A stretch of DNA of 18,294 bases from Clostridia bacterium (GCA_017577715.1 PKRC01000024.1:1-18294), one strand, 5' to 3'. Counted from the first letter of the stretch, positions 8,006-15,227 are shown. Numbers and translations are program-made. The notes: generated by a model from the letters alone, not told the origin.

Positions 8006-8452
8006 ATGGAAGAGATGCAGTTTGTGGTGTTCAAACTGGGGGATGAGATGTACGGAGCGCTAATACACAACATACAGGAGATCATCTTGCCGGTCAAGCC
8101 GACGAAGGTCCCAAACAACCCCGATTTCATCGAGGGCGTAATCGACTACCGCCAGGAGGTTGTGCCGGTGTTGGACCTTAAGAAGAGGTTCCGACTGGGA
8201 GGGTCCGATTACGGCCGTGAGGCGCGATTTATCGTGGCTGAGGTGGGCAAAAAGAAGGTGGCCTTTATAGTGGATGAGGTCACGGAAGTATTGAGGGTTG
8301 ACTCTTCCAGGATAAGCGAGCCGCCCGAGATGACCAAAATAAATAAGGACTATATAGCTGGCGTAGTTAAATTGGACAGCGGCCTCATTATACTCCTCGA
8401 CCTGTCAAAAGTGCTCACGGTTACCGAGCAAGAGGTACTGGAAGCCCTGTAA
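8006..8452 (+). CDS. cheW: Chemotaxis adaptor protein CheW
   Basis: This is a 148-residue single-domain CheW-like protein. In the family it links chemoreceptors to the CheA kinase at the cytoplasmic face of the membrane. Family phrases visible are QFVVFKLGDEMYGALIHNIQEI near the N-terminus, PNNPDFIEGVIDYRQEVVPVLDL in the middle, and ARFIVAEVGKKKVAFIVDEV and GVVKLDSGLIILLDLSKVL towards the end. The ATG at 8006 is chosen because AGAGGGGG (7991-7998) is correctly spaced and the product then matches the family; an in-frame ATG 30 bases upstream has no site. No other chemotaxis gene is near. A strong terminator hairpin follows. Confidence 0.93.
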   Translation: MEEMQFVVFKLGDEMYGALIHNIQEIILPVKPTKVPNNPDFIEGVIDYRQEVVPVLDLKKRFRLGGSDYGREARFIVAEVGKKKVAFIVDEVTEVLRVDSSRISEPPEMTKINKDYIAGVVKLDSGLIILLDLSKVLTVTEQEVLEAL

Positions 8453-8550
8453 TTTAGCTGTTTTCCCTAAAAGGCTAACGGAAACCACGTTTGGCTTATA
8501 TTAAAGAGGCTTAAAGACGCGATGGCTTAAGTCTATATAAAATAAAAGAG

Positions 8551-8595
8551 GCAATTCATCTCTATTTTTGTCAAAATAGAGAGTGAATTGCTTTT
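8551..8595. terminator. Strong bidirectional terminator between cheW and the ferritin-like gene
   Basis: The arms 8551-8568 and 8573-8591 form an 18-bp stem with one bulged G (8583) and a 4-base loop. Four Ts follow on the plus strand; on the minus strand the hairpin is followed by a T-rich run. It serves two convergent genes. Confidence 0.85.
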
Positions 8596-8617
8596 GTACT
8601 TGTAAGTAATAAAACCT

Positions 8618-9223
8618 TTATTTCTTGGTTTGTCTGTGGTGTTCGTGCATCAGGTAGGGAATTCTCATGGCGTGCTGTGCCTCTGATGTCCTGGTCATGA
8701 AGAATAGGTTGCGGAGATAGGCGGTAGGGGCTTTAAGGTATTGTTCCCCGTATTTTTTGTAGTCGTTGGTTTCGGCCAGTATCCTTTGCTGTAACGCTTC
8801 CATGAAATCGTCGGGTACTTTAGGATCTTCAATCTTTGGAGGTTGATATTTTCTTCCGGTCAGCATGAAATATGCGTTCATGAAGTCCTGGGCATGCATC
8901 TTTTCGTCTTTGCTGAATTCCATAAGTAGATCCTTGGCTTTCTGGGTAGGTGCCTTTTGTGCCAGCAGTTCGTAATACCTGCTGTCTGTAAGCTCGTCTT
9001 TAATGTATTCTTCCAGGCTTTTTATAAGGCCTGGCCAGACAGGGTAGATGTAAGGGTCCATTTCGGAACCATAGTGGTCCCAGTAGCCATAGCATTCATT
9101 GTCCATATTATAACCATATCCATCGTAGTTCATATAACTGTAATAGTCATTGTAGTAGTTGCTATGGTAGTCATCATAATAGTTGTAATCTTCGTAATGA
9201 TTTGCGCCGTTATAGCTATACAC
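8618..9223 (-). CDS. Ferritin-like (rubrerythrin-type) protein with a tyrosine-rich N-terminus
   Basis: This 201-residue protein has two parts. Residues 1-60 contain 20 tyrosines along with many Asn, Asp and Gly. From about residue 65 a four-helix ferritin-like domain carries the expected metal ligands: E in EEYIKDELTDSRYYELLA, E and H in FSKDEKMHAQDF, E in AETNDYKKYGEQY, and ExxH in TSEAQHAM. Such domains bind a di-iron or manganese centre in peroxide- or oxygen-handling proteins; some spore-forming bacteria have spore-associated versions. The GTG at 9223 is preferred: GGAGGTGA ends five bases upstream, whereas the GTG at 9232 lies inside that site. A possible SigK promoter lies upstream. 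The gene is monocistronic. Function in the spore coat is inference. Confidence 0.8.
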   Translation of the reverse strand: MYSYNGANHYEDYNYYDDYHSNYYNDYYSYMNYDGYGYNMDNECYGYWDHYGSEMDPYIYPVWPGLIKSLEEYIKDELTDSRYYELLAQKAPTQKAKDLLMEFSKDEKMHAQDFMNAYFMLTGRKYQPPKIEDPKVPDDFMEALQQRILAETNDYKKYGEQYLKAPTAYLRNLFFMTRTSEAQHAMRIPYLMHEHHRQTKK

Positions 9224-9267
9224 CTTGTTCACCTCCGGAAATCGTTGGATTTATCACTGAACATTAA

Positions 9268-9295
9268 CATTTTATGAAATGTGCCAAGAGAAGGT
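9268..9295 (-). promoter_or_regulatory. Possible SigK-type promoter of the ferritin-like gene
   Basis: On the minus strand, AC (9295-9294), 17 bases, then CATAAAATG (9276-9268) resembles the SigK consensus AC-N16/17-CATANNNTA, with a mismatch at the last base. It would start transcription about 35 bases before the gene. The motif is short and AT-rich, so chance is a real alternative. Confidence 0.3.
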
Positions 9296-10063
9296 TCTTG
9301 ACGGGAACAAGTTTTTTACGCTTAAGACGTGGAGCCTGATTAGCGGATTGGAGGTGGCAGTTTAAAAACAGAACTACTACGGTAGCGCAGCTGGCAAAAG
9401 GTTATACCCTTATCGGATGAGCAGCAAAAGGAGATAGAGATGTGCCTCAAAAAATACAGGATGGCAATTACTCCTTATTATGCCATATTGATGGATCCAT
9501 AGATAATCCAAGATATCCTATTCGTCTTCAGGCGGTCCTATCCGCCAACGAGGCTGGTATTTAGGCCCGATGAGCTGACAGATCTCGTTGAGGAGGATGC
9601 CAGTTCTACGGTTCCCGACATCGTGCACTGGTATCCCAATAGGGTGCTGTTTATACTGACCCACAAGTGTTCCATGTATTGCATGTACTGTACCAGACGG
9701 CGCTTCGTTAGGCAGGAGGATTTCTCCATAGATGACAAGGCCATTGGCTGAGCCATAGGAAGAGACCTGCTGTTCCAACTGGTCAAGGCCAGGGTACGGC
9801 CCTATTATCTGTAACAGTGCGATGTAGCCCTGCGCATAGGTCACTTTGGGATGCCGGTTGAGACTGGGATCGATATAATCAAAAACCTTAGTGAGTATAT
9901 ATCTATATGCGGCCATGCTGTTCCAACTTACGTCATCGATGTTCCTAGCGGTGGAGGTGAAATTCCTATAAATCCAGAGTACGTTATCTCCATTGATGAT
10001 GAAAAGATGGTGCTGAAAAACTATGTTGGTAAGGTTTACACTTACTCGAACGTTGCATCGTGA
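9279..10063 (+). pseudogene. Decayed lysine 2,3-aminomutase (KamA) family radical SAM gene
   Basis: Pieces of a KamA-family enzyme (PLP- and radical-SAM-dependent 2,3-aminomutase) run in the correct order but in changing frames. DWRWQFKNRTTTVAQLAKGY reads from 9346. LSDEQQKEIEMCLKKYRMAI, then TPYYAILMDP and a stop, reads from 9410. DNPRYPIRLQAV reads from 9502. From 9569 a third segment includes VPDIVHWYPNRVLFIL and the intact cluster motif CSMYCMYC (9668-9691), then stops at 9749. The C-terminal part (KARVRPYYL, stop at 9812, then QCD and later VPTYVIDVPSGGGEIP) ends at 10063. About 150 residues between the Fe-S motif and RVRPYY, including most of the barrel, are missing. No functional product is possible. 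The ATG at 9279 is the likely old start. Confidence 0.85.
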
Positions 10064-10410
10064 ACATGAAGTGATGTGTTTTATGTGAGGTAAATGGTTA
10101 ACGCTGTATATGGTTAACGCTGTATGCGGCTTTAGCAGCTGCTGATTTTATGCTACTATGGCTGTATTGCATGTCTTCTGCATTATTAGCTTTTATGCGG
10201 TTGTAGGGGCTATTCGATCAGGTGGGCAGTTAGTGGGTTTTAATAGCTAGGTTAGGGAGCAGATAAAGAAAACCGAGGCGCAGTGAGCCCCTCTTTTTTG
10301 TTTTTGGAAATTTTTATATTTGACAAGAAAATGCTATTTTCGACAAAGGATTTTATATTTTTTTGTTGAATCTATTTAATTGACAGTATAGAATATTGGA
10401 GGAGGTTGTA
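10064..10410. other. Intergenic stretch with a 16-bp tandem repeat
   Basis: There is no gene here. A perfect head-to-tail duplication of 16 bases (ATGGTTAACGCTGTAT) lies at 10094-10125. A weak hairpin at 10275-10293 is followed by a T run (CTCTTTTTTGTTTTT) and may terminate transcription. The last 90 bases are very AT-rich and probably hold the promoter of the following cassette, but no pair of boxes with proper spacing stands out. Confidence 0.5.
10094..10125 (+). repeat. Perfect tandem duplication of a 16-bp unit
   Basis: ATGGTTAACGCTGTAT occurs at 10094-10109 and again at 10110-10125 without mismatch. It lies just after the KamA pseudogene and probably reflects replication slippage in unselected DNA. 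Confidence 0.9.
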
Positions 10411-11106
10411 GTGAAAAAATTAACCGAACACATATTCGAAATTCGCTATAAAGCCAAAGCGCAAGTCATTGATCAACGAGGAGTATGGGCAAATACAATT
10501 TCGGAAGAAATGCAACTACCTTACTGGAAAATAGAAGAAAATAGGGTACTCTTAAAAGATAATGAGGACGAAGGAAAAGAATTTGCTATGGCTGGTTTTA
10601 CAAACGCGGGATACATTGTTAAGAATCAGCCAACGGATAACTATTTTAAAGATAAAGTGATTAAATACGTAAAAATATTATATAGTTTGCCTAAATTTGA
10701 AGAATCTTTAATAGTTACACGAGTCGGTTTAAGGATAAGAACTTGTGTTGAATATATGGGCAATTTTAATGAGTTAAAAAACAGGCTTGTTTATAAATAT
10801 TATTCTTTGAATGTAGAAGCACAAAGATTGATTGATGCAGAATTAGTAGATATAGGAGCAAACTTAAATTTTAAAGATCAAGTGGGGAATTTTAATACCC
10901 AATGCGGGCCCATGGTGAGGCAGCAAATTGAGGAATATTTCAGGAAATATCCAGCATATCCCGATGTAGGCTTATACTATGATATAGATTATTATATTGA
11001 ACCAAATAGGTTTGTTGCCAGAAATGATCTTCAAAAGATTCTAGGAAAGTTTATTGAAAATGCATCGGATAAAACCGAGAAAATAATTAAGCATATTTTA
11101 GGTTAA
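10411..11106 (+). CDS. Soluble protein distantly resembling the TIGR04255 family; unknown function
   Basis: This 231-residue protein begins MKKLTEHIFEIRYKAKAQVI. The GTG at 10411 is chosen because GGAGGAGG (10398-10405) is five bases upstream; the TTG at 10396 would overlap it. No membrane segment is seen. The start (HIFEIRY), the central SLIVTRVGLRIR and the ending with LYYDIDYYIEPN then a helix-rich tail recall the pattern of the sporadically distributed TIGR04255 family (E.vFEIRf ... RiGlRy ... lDiD.y). The match is by eye and weak. The gene is much richer in A+T than the chromosome to its left and leads a three-gene cassette with two membrane proteins, 36 bases before the next start. That suggests horizontal acquisition; a defence role is only a guess. 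Confidence 0.7.
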   Translation: MKKLTEHIFEIRYKAKAQVIDQRGVWANTISEEMQLPYWKIEENRVLLKDNEDEGKEFAMAGFTNAGYIVKNQPTDNYFKDKVIKYVKILYSLPKFEESLIVTRVGLRIRTCVEYMGNFNELKNRLVYKYYSLNVEAQRLIDAELVDIGANLNFKDQVGNFNTQCGPMVRQQIEEYFRKYPAYPDVGLYYDIDYYIEPNRFVARNDLQKILGKFIENASDKTEKIIKHILG

Positions 11107-11142
11107 GTGGTTTAAAAATGTTAAATAGGGGGTAATAAATGA

Positions 11143-11625
11143 ATGGTACCAAGTACGCTGGCGACAAAAGTTGAGAACGTTACGTCTACGGCATTAGATT
11201 TAGACCTGCAGTCAAACATTAAATTAAGAGATAGAGAAAAACTGAAAGGACCGCAAGATAATCATTTTATTTATGATGCTAATTATATTCCAGCTTTTGC
11301 TCAGCTTGGTACTCTTGATTTTGGTTATGAATATGATATAGTATTACAACGTTCAGTAGCTAGTTACGATAGGAAGGTGGTGGAAAAGGTGGTGAGAGCA
11401 GAAACGGATAAATTGAAGAGGATTTTTAGAAAACAGGTTAACTTTTTGCTAAGTTCTTTTTTATTGATTGTAGCCTCGCTAGTAGGGATGATTTTGTTCT
11501 ATTTATTTGATTTCTATATTATTCATCCAACCATTTATTTGGTTACTTTAGCTATGGGGATAGGCTGGTGTGCTACAGCTATAGTGTCAATATACGAAGA
11601 TAAAACATCTGGGGGCTTATCATGA
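11143..11625 (+). CDS. Small membrane protein, second gene of the AT-rich cassette
   Basis: I do not recognise this 160-residue protein. The ATG at 11143 has AGGGGG (11127-11132) ten bases upstream. Residues 1-100 are soluble and polar, with a segment of aromatic and acidic residues (HFIYDANYIPAFAQLGTLDF) and a basic helix before the membrane (VVRAETDKLKRIFRKQ). Two hydrophobic helices follow at about 101-123 and 128-150, with a short polar tail. The basic stretch before the first helix suggests that the N-terminal domain is cytoplasmic. The stop overlaps the next start in ATGA, so the two membrane proteins are probably translated together and may form one complex. Confidence 0.75.
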   Translation: MVPSTLATKVENVTSTALDLDLQSNIKLRDREKLKGPQDNHFIYDANYIPAFAQLGTLDFGYEYDIVLQRSVASYDRKVVEKVVRAETDKLKRIFRKQVNFLLSSFLLIVASLVGMILFYLFDFYIIHPTIYLVTLAMGIGWCATAIVSIYEDKTSGGLS

Positions 11626-11978
11626 GAAAAAGAAAAACAGATAATAAAGTTGATGACATAAAAAAAGTAAGAAAAAGAGCAAGAAAGCAAAACAGTTCTT
11701 TGAATATTGTAAATATATTTATGAAAGCATTTAAAGAAGCCTTTGAGGCTGAAACTACACAGGCTGGGCGAGTTAATTTGCTTGGAGGATTTGTAGTTGC
11801 TGTTATAGTAACACTTGTTTGTATTCCCACCACAGCGATGATAATTATTGAGGCTATTTTCCCAAACTTTCAAGCATCGATGCCATGGTATGGTGTTATA
11901 ATTTTAGTAATGGGAATATGTGGGTACTTTATTATATGTGTTAAATTTTTATTAGAACTTGATAAAATAAAAAAATAG
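11622..11978 (+). CDS. Small membrane protein, third gene of the AT-rich cassette
   Basis: This 118-residue protein of unknown family starts at an ATG overlapping the previous stop by four bases. The N-terminus is strongly basic (MRKRKTDNKVDDIKKVRKRARKQ), then an amphipathic stretch (IFMKAFKEAFEAE). Two hydrophobic helices follow at about 52-79 and 89-110, and a charged tail LLELDKIKK. Both ends should be cytoplasmic. Its two-helix layout resembles its upstream partner, although I see no clear sequence similarity. No terminator is evident directly after it. Confidence 0.75.
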   Translation: MRKRKTDNKVDDIKKVRKRARKQNSSLNIVNIFMKAFKEAFEAETTQAGRVNLLGGFVVAVIVTLVCIPTTAMIIIEAIFPNFQASMPWYGVIILVMGICGYFIICVKFLLELDKIKK

Positions 11979-12016
11979 TGTCTATTCAATGATAACTTTG
12001 CTCTAAAATTCTACTT

Positions 12017-12130
12017 TTAAATTTGTTTTTTGTTCTGCAAAAATAATCCAATCCCTTCCGAGGGGTTAACCACTATTTCTTGCTGTGGATTTATGCCTAT
12101 AGGATTGTATGCTAATTGTGACTTTTTCAT
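12017..12130 (-). CDS. Possible 37-residue peptide
   Basis: A minus-strand ATG at 12130 opens MKKSQLAYNPIGINPQQEIV and runs 37 codons. AAAGGTGGAG lies about 12 bases upstream, slightly far for a ribosome binding site. The composition (Pro, Asn, Gln, Gly) is protein-like, but the frame is short and I know no homologue. It could equally be chance or the remnant of a longer gene. Confidence 0.22.
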   Translation of the reverse strand: MKKSQLAYNPIGINPQQEIVVNPSEGIGLFLQNKKQI

Positions 12131-12283
12131 GGTGCGATTCAGCTCCACCTTTCAAATCCACAATAAAGTGGACGTGTATGTGTTTCTCGTGGACACTTTA
12201 AGCCGTAGGGCTGGATGAATGTGTTTTACTTTTCTGGGTTTTTATTTTTATATCAGAGTTTTTATTGGCTATGGAGGAAACTT

Positions 12284-12309
12284 AAAAAGAGCGTTTAATT
12301 GCTCTTTTT
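12284..12309. terminator. Bidirectional terminator hairpin
   Basis: AAAAAGAGC (12284-12292) pairs with GCTCTTTTT (12301-12309) around an 8-base loop. The A/T runs in the stem make it usable from both sides. Confidence 0.75.
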
Positions 12310-12354
12310 GTTGTATGCGGCGGAGATGCCATGACTAAAATATTACCAAAAATA

Positions 12355-12382
12355 AAATAAGGACCCTTACTGGTCTTTATTT
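12355..12382 (-). terminator. Terminator downstream of the tRNA-Leu fragment
   Basis: An 11-bp stem (12355-12365 with 12372-12382, one G-U) with a 6-base loop is followed on the minus strand by a T-rich run. It lies 36 bases beyond the tRNA CCA end, where a native tRNA gene terminator would be. Confidence 0.7.
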
Positions 12383-12417
12383 CTGCTAAAAATATAAGTC
12401 TGTGCGGATAGTTCTGC

Positions 12418-12479
12418 TGGTACCGAAGGTGGGAGTCGAACCCACACGGGGTGTAAGCCCCACCGGATTTTGAGTCCAG
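12418..12479 (-). pseudogene. 3' half of a tRNA-Leu(CAA), attachment-site remnant
   Basis: Reading the minus strand, anticodon stem CTGGA/TCCGG closes the loop CTCAAAA (anticodon CAA). It is followed by a long class II variable arm, the T arm GTGGG-TTCGACT-CCCAC, the acceptor strand CTTCGGT, discriminator A and encoded CCA. The matching 5' acceptor ACCGAAG and a D arm are absent upstream. The break is right at the 5' side of the anticodon stem. A 3' half ending in this way is the usual scar left when a tyrosine integrase uses a tRNA gene as attB. Confidence 0.8.
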
Positions 12480-12515
12480 CACTCTAGAAAGAGCAGCATC
12501 AAAGCCACTATTTTT

Positions 12516-12547
12516 TGTTAGTTATGTGTTAGTTACCTGTTAGTTAC
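12516..12547 (+). repeat. Three arm-type repeats, 11-bp phase
   Basis: TGTTAGTTA starts at 12516, 12527 and 12538, so the period is exactly 11 bp; the second and third copies continue with CC. They are near-identical to the pair at 12728-12748 (shared pattern TGTTRGYTAC). Direct repeats phased on the helix beside an integrase core site are typical of arm-type binding sites. Confidence 0.75.
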
Positions 12548-12603
12548 CATAAAAATTTTTGACCATTTTCAGTCACTTTTTGGGGTATTTTTCGAAGCAT
12601 GAA

Positions 12604-12636
12604 AAAACCGCTCAATCCTTACGGATGAGCGGTTTT
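12604..12636. terminator. Terminator downstream of the tRNA-Pro fragment
   Basis: An 11-bp perfect stem (12604-12614 with 12626-12636), with an inner TCC/GGA pairing in the loop, is followed by six Ts on the minus strand and four on the plus strand. It begins five bases after the tRNA CCA end. Confidence 0.85.
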
Positions 12637-12640
12637 GCGT

Positions 12641-12690
<50 letters not shown>

Positions 12691-12727
12691 CATCAAGTGC
12701 TTATTTTTAGCCTGTTGAAGCTTATTA

Positions 12728-12748
12728 TGTTGGCTACGTGTTGGCTAC
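12728..12748 (+). repeat. Two arm-type repeats beside the integrase gene
   Basis: TGTTGGCTAC occurs at 12728-12737 and 12739-12748, an 11-bp period, 37 bases from the tRNA-Pro fragment and 31 bases from the integrase stop. It differs from the copies at 12516-12547 only at two transition positions. Confidence 0.75.
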
Positions 12749-12779
12749 TCTCAAAGATTTCTGCATTCTGCCACCTCTT

Positions 12780-13805
12780 TTAGGGTATTTTTTCTATTGC
12801 TTCTTTCAGTTTTTGTATGTCAGGATGGGTATAGTGGTTGGCCGTGAATGAATAGTCACTATGTCCTATTATTCTTTGGATTGAAAAGGTATCCACACCA
12901 GCTTTAGCCATCATAGATGCAAATGTATGGCGACAGGCATGGGGATTTAGTTTCCTTACTCCCGCTGCTTCGAGGGCAGGGTAATACCTACTGCGCCGAT
13001 AATGATCTGGCGTCATAGCTCGTCCATCTTCATAACAGATTAATCGTTCGCCATTTTTATTGTACCATCGTTCGATGAAAGGGTAGATTTTGCGATGTAT
13101 TGGGATAATTCTGTTTTTGCCAGCTTTCGTCTTTATACCGCCAACGATAATTTTATTTTCGAGATCCACATCAAACTTGGTTAATCCGAGCATCTCTGAT
13201 ATTCTCATCCCCGTATAAATCATTATCAAAATTGTGTCGAGATACGGGATTTCGGCTACCTTATCAAACATGTTTTTTATTTCAAGGTCTGTAAATATCT
13301 CTTTTTCTTTTTTCTCTGCTTCAGGAAGCTCAATAAACTGGGCATAGTTTTTGTCGATTATGTCGTTAGAAACGGCATAATCATATAAGCTGGTCGCAAG
13401 AGCCTTTATTTTGGAAAGTGTGGACAGGGACATATTACTGTTCTCATCGATAATTTTTTGTAGCTGTCCTGTTCTTAGATCCTTGAACTTTACGTCTTTG
13501 TATATCTCAAGGTACTTCCAAGCTGCCTTGTACGTATCTATAGTGGATTTTGAGATACGTGTGAATTTACTGGCGGCCCATTCCTCGTACAATTCACCCA
13601 ATGTTATTTCGGCTTTGGGTGATAAAGGTTTACGCCAGTAATCAGCCAAGGCTGCCGTTGCTTCAGCACGTGTTTTGTAATAGCCTATGATTTCTCGGAT
13701 TTGCTTGCCGCCCTCTGTCCAACCTTTTGTAATTCTTGCAACCCACGGCCTTCTACGGTTACCCTTAAGTTTATATACGCTCCCATAACCGTTGGGGTTA
13801 CGCAT
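12780..13805 (-). CDS. int: Tyrosine site-specific integrase
   Basis: This 341-residue recombinase would integrate and excise the element. The N-terminal 60 residues (GYGSVYKLKGNRRRPWVARI, then a QIREIIGYYKTRAEA phrase) form an AP2-like arm-binding domain. A SAM-like core-binding domain spans about 65-150. The catalytic domain carries R201 (TGMRISEMLGL), K227 (KTKAGKNR), H289-x-x-R292 (HACRHTFA), H315 (GHSD) and nucleophile Y325 (HYTH), so it looks active. GGAGGTGA lies just before the ATG. It is the last gene of the leftward repressor-protease-integrase operon, 41 bases after the protease gene. The tRNA fragments and arm-type repeats downstream fit its substrate sites. Confidence 0.95.
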   Translation of the reverse strand: MRNPNGYGSVYKLKGNRRRPWVARITKGWTEGGKQIREIIGYYKTRAEATAALADYWRKPLSPKAEITLGELYEEWAASKFTRISKSTIDTYKAAWKYLEIYKDVKFKDLRTGQLQKIIDENSNMSLSTLSKIKALATSLYDYAVSNDIIDKNYAQFIELPEAEKKEKEIFTDLEIKNMFDKVAEIPYLDTILIMIYTGMRISEMLGLTKFDVDLENKIIVGGIKTKAGKNRIIPIHRKIYPFIERWYNKNGERLICYEDGRAMTPDHYRRSRYYPALEAAGVRKLNPHACRHTFASMMAKAGVDTFSIQRIIGHSDYSFTANHYTHPDIQKLKEAIEKIP

Positions 13806-13846
13806 TGTATCACCTCCATTATTGTAAGTATTTACTCAAATGCTCT

Positions 13847-14884
13847 TTAAAAAGGCAATTCATCCTCATCGATAGTTGCTGCTACTTCTTCATTAGTTTC
13901 TTCCTTGATTCTTTGTTGCTCTTCTAGAATTCGTTTCTGAGCAACTTCCCATGGTAATAACAACTCGTCTCTAAAAAATGTTGTTTGAGAACCGCAATAA
14001 GGACAATATCTTGCATTACCTGGGACAATTCTTTCGCAATTCATGCTAGTACATTTATTTATCAAGTATGTACCACAAATAATGCAGTATTCTTCGTATT
14101 CGCTTTCTCCAACTTCTTCGTTGCCGCAAATAGGGCATTTTAAAACTTTTCCTTTTTCATCTAATTCGTACCCATCATTATATTTCATCGTTCCTTCCCC
14201 CCATTGTAATTTTTGTCCGCATATAGGGCAGTATTTTGCTTCTTTAGAAACAAAGGAAAAACCACAATATGTACAGTGCTTGCAGTGAATGAAATTATAA
14301 AAATATCTATAAATTACAGAATGTTCATCAACGTAAACATTATTTACAAGTAAATCACGTATTTGTGCTGCTCTTATTTGCGCAGCTTTTGTTGATAAAC
14401 CACAATATTTTTGAATTAATTTGTAATTAATCCATCGCAAAGGAATCAATACTTGATAAGGGCTAAGCACTTCGGAAGCAAATATGTGAGCTTCTTTTTC
14501 AAGTATCTCATACTCTTCAGTACTTAAGCCACCTCTTTTAAGAGTTGTTTGTTTGAATTCTTCTAGATGCTTTAAATAAATATGCCCTATTTCATGCATT
14601 AATGTAAAACGTATTCTACCTACTGATCTAGTGCGATTATTATAAGCAATGGAATATAAACCGTTCGTAAAAATAGTAAAGCCATCTTCACTGCCATATG
14701 CTTCAATAACATCTCTTACAGAAACTTTATGCATCTGAGCATAAAAATCATATGTGCGTAGAGTCCATTTTTTCTTCTTTATAATATCAAACGGATCTAC
14801 CGGCAATTTGTTAAGCCCGAATTCAACAATAAACTCATCGACTTTACTCCTTATATAATCATATCTTATTTTTCTAATCTTCAT
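13847..14884 (-). CDS. ImmA/IrrE family metalloprotease with C-terminal zinc ribbons
   Basis: This 345-residue protein has an ImmA/IrrE domain: HEIGH at 97-101 supplies two zinc ligands and the catalytic Glu, and E131 in KEAHIFASEVL is the probable third ligand. In phages and ICEs such proteases cleave the neighbouring XRE repressor to start induction, as ImmA does for ImmR in ICEBs1. Unlike the short classical members it carries Cys-pair motifs typical of zinc ribbons (CTYC 204-207 with CPIC 219-222, CPIC 250-253 with CIIC 267-270, C278/C283 with CPYC 294-297). It ends in the acidic tip DEDELPF, very like the SSB C-terminus. The ATG overlaps the upstream repressor gene by 11 bases. Confidence 0.88.
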   Translation of the reverse strand: MKIRKIRYDYIRSKVDEFIVEFGLNKLPVDPFDIIKKKKWTLRTYDFYAQMHKVSVRDVIEAYGSEDGFTIFTNGLYSIAYNNRTRSVGRIRFTLMHEIGHIYLKHLEEFKQTTLKRGGLSTEEYEILEKEAHIFASEVLSPYQVLIPLRWINYKLIQKYCGLSTKAAQIRAAQIRDLLVNNVYVDEHSVIYRYFYNFIHCKHCTYCGFSFVSKEAKYCPICGQKLQWGEGTMKYNDGYELDEKGKVLKCPICGNEEVGESEYEEYCIICGTYLINKCTSMNCERIVPGNARYCPYCGSQTTFFRDELLLPWEVAQKRILEEQQRIKEETNEEVAATIDEDELPF

Positions 14885-15197
14885 AGCGTTCTTTCCTCGC
14901 CTCTTCCGCCATGGATTCTACTAATTTCCGAAGCAATTCTCGTTTCTCGGTCGAAAGAGCCTTAAAAGCACGAGCTATAGCACGTATTTCTGCGTCTTGT
15001 TGTTCCTCAAGCCCTAAAAGATAATCGGTTGTTACGTTGAAATATCTCGCAATTTTATTTAAAACTTCATAGCTTGGTTTCCGTGCGCCTGTTTCGTACA
15101 TTCCCACCATAGAAGTCGTAACTCCTAAAACTTTAGCCAACTCTTCTTGTGTAATCCCTTTTTTGAGCCTCAATTCTTTTATTTTCCTCCCTATCAT
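14874..15197 (-). CDS. XRE-family phage repressor (CI/ImmR-like)
   Basis: This 107-residue DNA-binding protein has an N-terminal HTH_3 domain (about 4-62: IKELRLKKGITQEELAKVLG, then VTTSMVGMYETGARKPS) and a charged helical C-terminus likely for dimerisation and protease recognition. GAGGAGGTGG precedes the ATG. It leads the leftward operon with the ImmA/IrrE protease and integrase. Operator copies overlap both its own promoter and the divergent one, so it probably represses the early genes and tunes its own synthesis. No autocleavage (LexA-like) domain is present, which fits control by the partner protease. Confidence 0.9.
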   Translation of the reverse strand: MIGRKIKELRLKKGITQEELAKVLGVTTSMVGMYETGARKPSYEVLNKIARYFNVTTDYLLGLEEQQDAEIRAIARAFKALSTEKRELLRKLVESMAEEARKERYED

Positions 15198-15227
15198 GTT
15201 GCCACCTCCTCGACAAATATTATTTAT

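Larger units (their letters stand above)
11979..12417. other. Intergenic stretch between the cassette and the tRNA-Leu fragment
   Basis: No well-supported gene is present. It contains a possible 37-codon minus-strand frame (12017-12130), the words GTGGAC at two sites about 20 bases apart, and two hairpins near its right end that act as terminators. No insertion-sequence end or transposase remnant could be recognised. Confidence 0.4.

Noticed and set aside
9224..9232. GTG at 9232 as start of the ferritin-like gene
   Set aside because: It is inside the GGAGGTGA ribosome binding site; the GTG at 9223 is correctly spaced.
9518..9916. Minus-strand open frame of 132 codons
   Set aside because: It is antisense to the KamA pseudogene, whose segments are clearly recognisable on the plus strand.
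9279..10063. Programmed frameshifting or stop readthrough in the KamA gene
   Set aside because: There are too many lesions, and the central barrel is deleted; decay is the simpler explanation.
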